41,349 nucleotides of DNA from a virus. Position 1 is the stretch's first letter, and every line of letters begins with the position of its first letter. The notes beneath the pieces are model-generated. The model was not told the DNA's origin. It did not search any database and saw only the letters and a program-made list of their open reading frames with translations. Below, piece after piece: positions 40,042 through 41,349 of this stretch. The position numbers and the translations under genes were made by a program. The stretch is taken from positions 1 through 41,349 of IMG/VR virus record IMGVR_UViG_3300028414_000019; one strand, given 5' to 3'.

Positions 40042-41068
40042 ACTTTTAGACAGATTTGAAATACTAAATCCGCAAGATGAATATTTTGAAAACTTACGCC
40101 GTGTATACATTGATAATGATATAAGTGCTATATTAGAGTTTACATCAGATGAAGATTTGCGTAGTGCTATTTTAACAAAAAACATTCATAGTATTTTTCG
40201 TTGTATAGATAACAAACGTATAATTGGTGAAGCTGAAGACTTACGCAAGGCAGTCTTAGAAAAAAACTTACATAGTTTATTTAGATTACTGCCAGGAAAC
40301 GATGATTTAAGAAAAGCAGTCGTCGACGACAACATGCATAGTATTTTTAGATTAGTAGGCAACGAAGATTTAAGAAAAGCTACGATGGATGACAATATAT
40401 GGAGTATACTTAGACTCTTAAAAGATAGAGATAGTACACATTTTGTTGATGCATTTAAAAACTTTGAGACTAACAATGTTCAAATAGACGAAGATTGTTT
40501 TAGTAGAGGACAGCTACAAAGTAAACTTTGGCTAGTAGATGAGCTTAAAAAATGTAATGTTGAACTAGGTAAAGTATTTTTATGTGCAGGGTGGTATGCT
40601 ACTCTTGCTACTATGTTATTTGAAAGTGATATAAAAATAGATTTTATTCGGAGTTTTGATGTAGATCCAGATGTTTGGAAAATAGCCGAAATATTTAACA
40701 AACCTTGGGTTACTGATAACTGGAAATTTAAAGCCAGCACTGAAGACATACACGAAATAAGATTTGACGAACATATATACGATGTAAACAAAACAGACGG
40801 TACAACTCAGAGATTGTGGACAGTACCAGATACTGTTATTAACACAAGTTGCGAACATATAAATAACTTTGATAGTTGGTATGACAGCATAACATACGGA
40901 AGTTTAGTAATAATGCAAAGTAATAACTATTTTGAAATCAACGAACATGTTAACTGTCATGAAACACTTGAAAGTTTTACAAAACAAGTATATCTCGGCG
41001 AAGAGCTGTACAGTGGCGAACTAGAACTAGAAAAATACAAAAGGTTTATGCGAATTGGATATAAGTGA
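40028..41068 (+). CDS. SAM-dependent methyltransferase-like protein with N-terminal repeats
   Basis: The 346-residue protein starts at ATG 40028, 7 nt after AAAGGAA; a TTG one codon upstream is less well placed. Residues 22-135 are five short repeats. Residues about 157-300 look like a class I methyltransferase: SRGQLQSKLWLVDELKK, then a motif I-like KVFLCAGWYATLATMLF at 182-198, then a motif II-like SFDVDPDVWKIAE at 209-221, where the Asp would contact the ribose of S-adenosylmethionine. Motif I lacks the usual GxGxG, as in other phage members with a GGWY-type loop. It overlaps the glycosyltransferase by 14 nt. A role in methylating a glycan or related product is inferred from the neighbours. 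Confidence 0.72.
   Translation: MEIYKLLDRFEILNPQDEYFENLRRVYIDNDISAILEFTSDEDLRSAILTKNIHSIFRCIDNKRIIGEAEDLRKAVLEKNLHSLFRLLPGNDDLRKAVVDDNMHSIFRLVGNEDLRKATMDDNIWSILRLLKDRDSTHFVDAFKNFETNNVQIDEDCFSRGQLQSKLWLVDELKKCNVELGKVFLCAGWYATLATMLFESDIKIDFIRSFDVDPDVWKIAEIFNKPWVTDNWKFKASTEDIHEIRFDEHIYDVNKTDGTTQRLWTVPDTVINTSCEHINNFDSWYDSITYGSLVIMQSNNYFEINEHVNCHETLESFTKQVYLGEELYSGELELEKYKRFMRIGYK
40091..40432 (+). repeat. Five tandem 21-28-residue repeats (DLRKA...N-HS-FR)
   Basis: Units at protein residues 22-42, 43-70, 71-92, 93-113 and 114-135 share D-L-R-x-A-x-x-x-[DK]-[ND]-[ILM]-[HW]-S-[IL]-[FL]-R. The first is the most diverged. They form short helix pairs by pattern and could be a protein-binding solenoid in front of the methyltransferase domain. 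Confidence 0.8.
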
Positions 41069-41279
41069 TTTAAGTGTACGTGAGCTACAAAAAGAAAGTG
41101 CAAGAGCTCTAAGTACAATACAAGCAACTAACAATAATATTTGGCAGTTTAATAAGAAAGCACATCACAACAGTCAAAACTGGTACAAGGCTGTTATTGA
41201 ATGGTATGTTGAACAGTATGGCGACCTACCCAGTAAGGTTGGTCCTGGTAAAGATGTAAAGTTGATAATGGATGTATAA
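41055..41279 (+). CDS. Small helical protein of unknown function (TTG start)
   Basis: The 74-residue protein is helical by composition, with SVRELQKESARALSTIQATN followed by an aromatic IWQFNKKAHHNSQNWYKAVI segment and a GPGKDVKLIMDV end. No ATG or GTG start is available in frame, so the TTG is chosen; AAAAGG (41039-41044) lies 10 nt upstream. It overlaps the methyltransferase stop by 14 nt and the next gene by 8 nt, which supports its being a real operon member. I do not recognise it. It may be an accessory subunit or substrate of the radical SAM enzyme that follows; this is not shown. Confidence 0.6.
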   Translation: MDISDLSVRELQKESARALSTIQATNNNIWQFNKKAHHNSQNWYKAVIEWYVEQYGDLPSKVGPGKDVKLIMDV

Positions 41280-41349
41280 GTACGAAAATATAAAAACAAT
41301 ACATTTAGAAAACACACAAAACTGTCAAGCCAGTTGCCCTATGTGTGAT
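41272..41349 (+). CDS. Radical SAM protein 2, 3'-truncated
   Basis: The last 78 nt encode 26 residues from an ATG that overlaps the previous stop: MYKYENIKTIHLENTQNC and then QASCPMCD. This is a radical SAM N-terminus with CX3CX2C at Cys18, Cys22 and Cys25, which would hold the 4Fe-4S cluster. The motif lies early, as in SPASM or twitch-type enzymes that modify peptides or sugars. The gene runs past the right edge, so its length and auxiliary domains are unknown. The gene overlap and the operon context support it even though it is short. Confidence 0.8.
   Translation, partial: MYKYENIKTIHLENTQNCQASCPMCD

Noticed and set aside
1-41349. tRNA genes, CRISPR arrays, integrase or transposase genes
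   Set aside because: Coding sequence fills almost the whole window, the longest gap is below 80 nt, and no such motif was recognised in gaps or genes.

Overview
The window is a stretch of a large, AT-rich, T4-like tailed-phage (myovirus) genome, most like the marine T4-like phages of cyanobacteria and SAR11-type hosts. The main evidence is a baseplate gene order of gp5-like spike, gp25 and gp6 followed by a very large wedge-type protein, a phage tail collar domain, T4-type late promoters (core [T/G]ATAAATA) just upstream of structural genes, and a downstream block of glycosyltransferase, radical SAM and methyltransferase genes. No tRNA, rRNA, CRISPR array, transposase or integrase was seen. 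The host cannot be fixed from the sequence.

Layout. (1) Positions 1-8284 hold the baseplate hub and wedge: a 5'-truncated structural gene, the gp5-like central spike without a lysozyme domain, a Gly/Ala-rich protein of unknown function, gp25, and a long gp6. (2) Positions 8284-21906 are one 13.6-kb gene for a 4540-residue baseplate or fibre protein that includes an FG-GAP-like beta-propeller region. (3) Positions 21933-30112 hold a small structural protein, three tandem fibre or adhesin genes with a shared N-terminal module and different C-termini (one a tail collar domain), and two paralogous Gly-rich virion-type proteins. (4) Positions 30166-34996 form a plus-strand operon behind a sigma70-type promoter: a small conserved protein, two GT-A-like glycosyltransferases, an unknown protein, a third glycosyltransferase and a radical SAM enzyme. 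(5) Positions 34961-38316 are on the minus strand: a fibre-like gene with its own late promoter, then an operon with a strong sigma70-type promoter encoding a DUF6356-like membrane protein, a compact AMP-forming ligase and a possible acyltransferase. (6) Positions 38395-41349 return to the plus strand: a glycosyltransferase preceded by three degenerate copies of its own fold, a methyltransferase with an N-terminal repeat array, a small unknown protein and the first 26 codons of a second radical SAM protein.

How the parts may work together. Structural genes carry late promoters whose core often contains the stop codon of the gene before, while genes without an intergenic gap are coupled by 1-nt or zero-nt junctions. 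The enzyme genes instead sit behind TTGAC[A/T]-17-TATA-type promoters. The physical interleaving of fibre genes with glycosyltransferases, radical SAM proteins, an acyl-adenylating enzyme, a possible acyltransferase and a methyltransferase suggests an island that modifies a small molecule, a surface glycan or the virion fibres. That role is inference. The enzyme families are visible in the sequence; their substrates are not.
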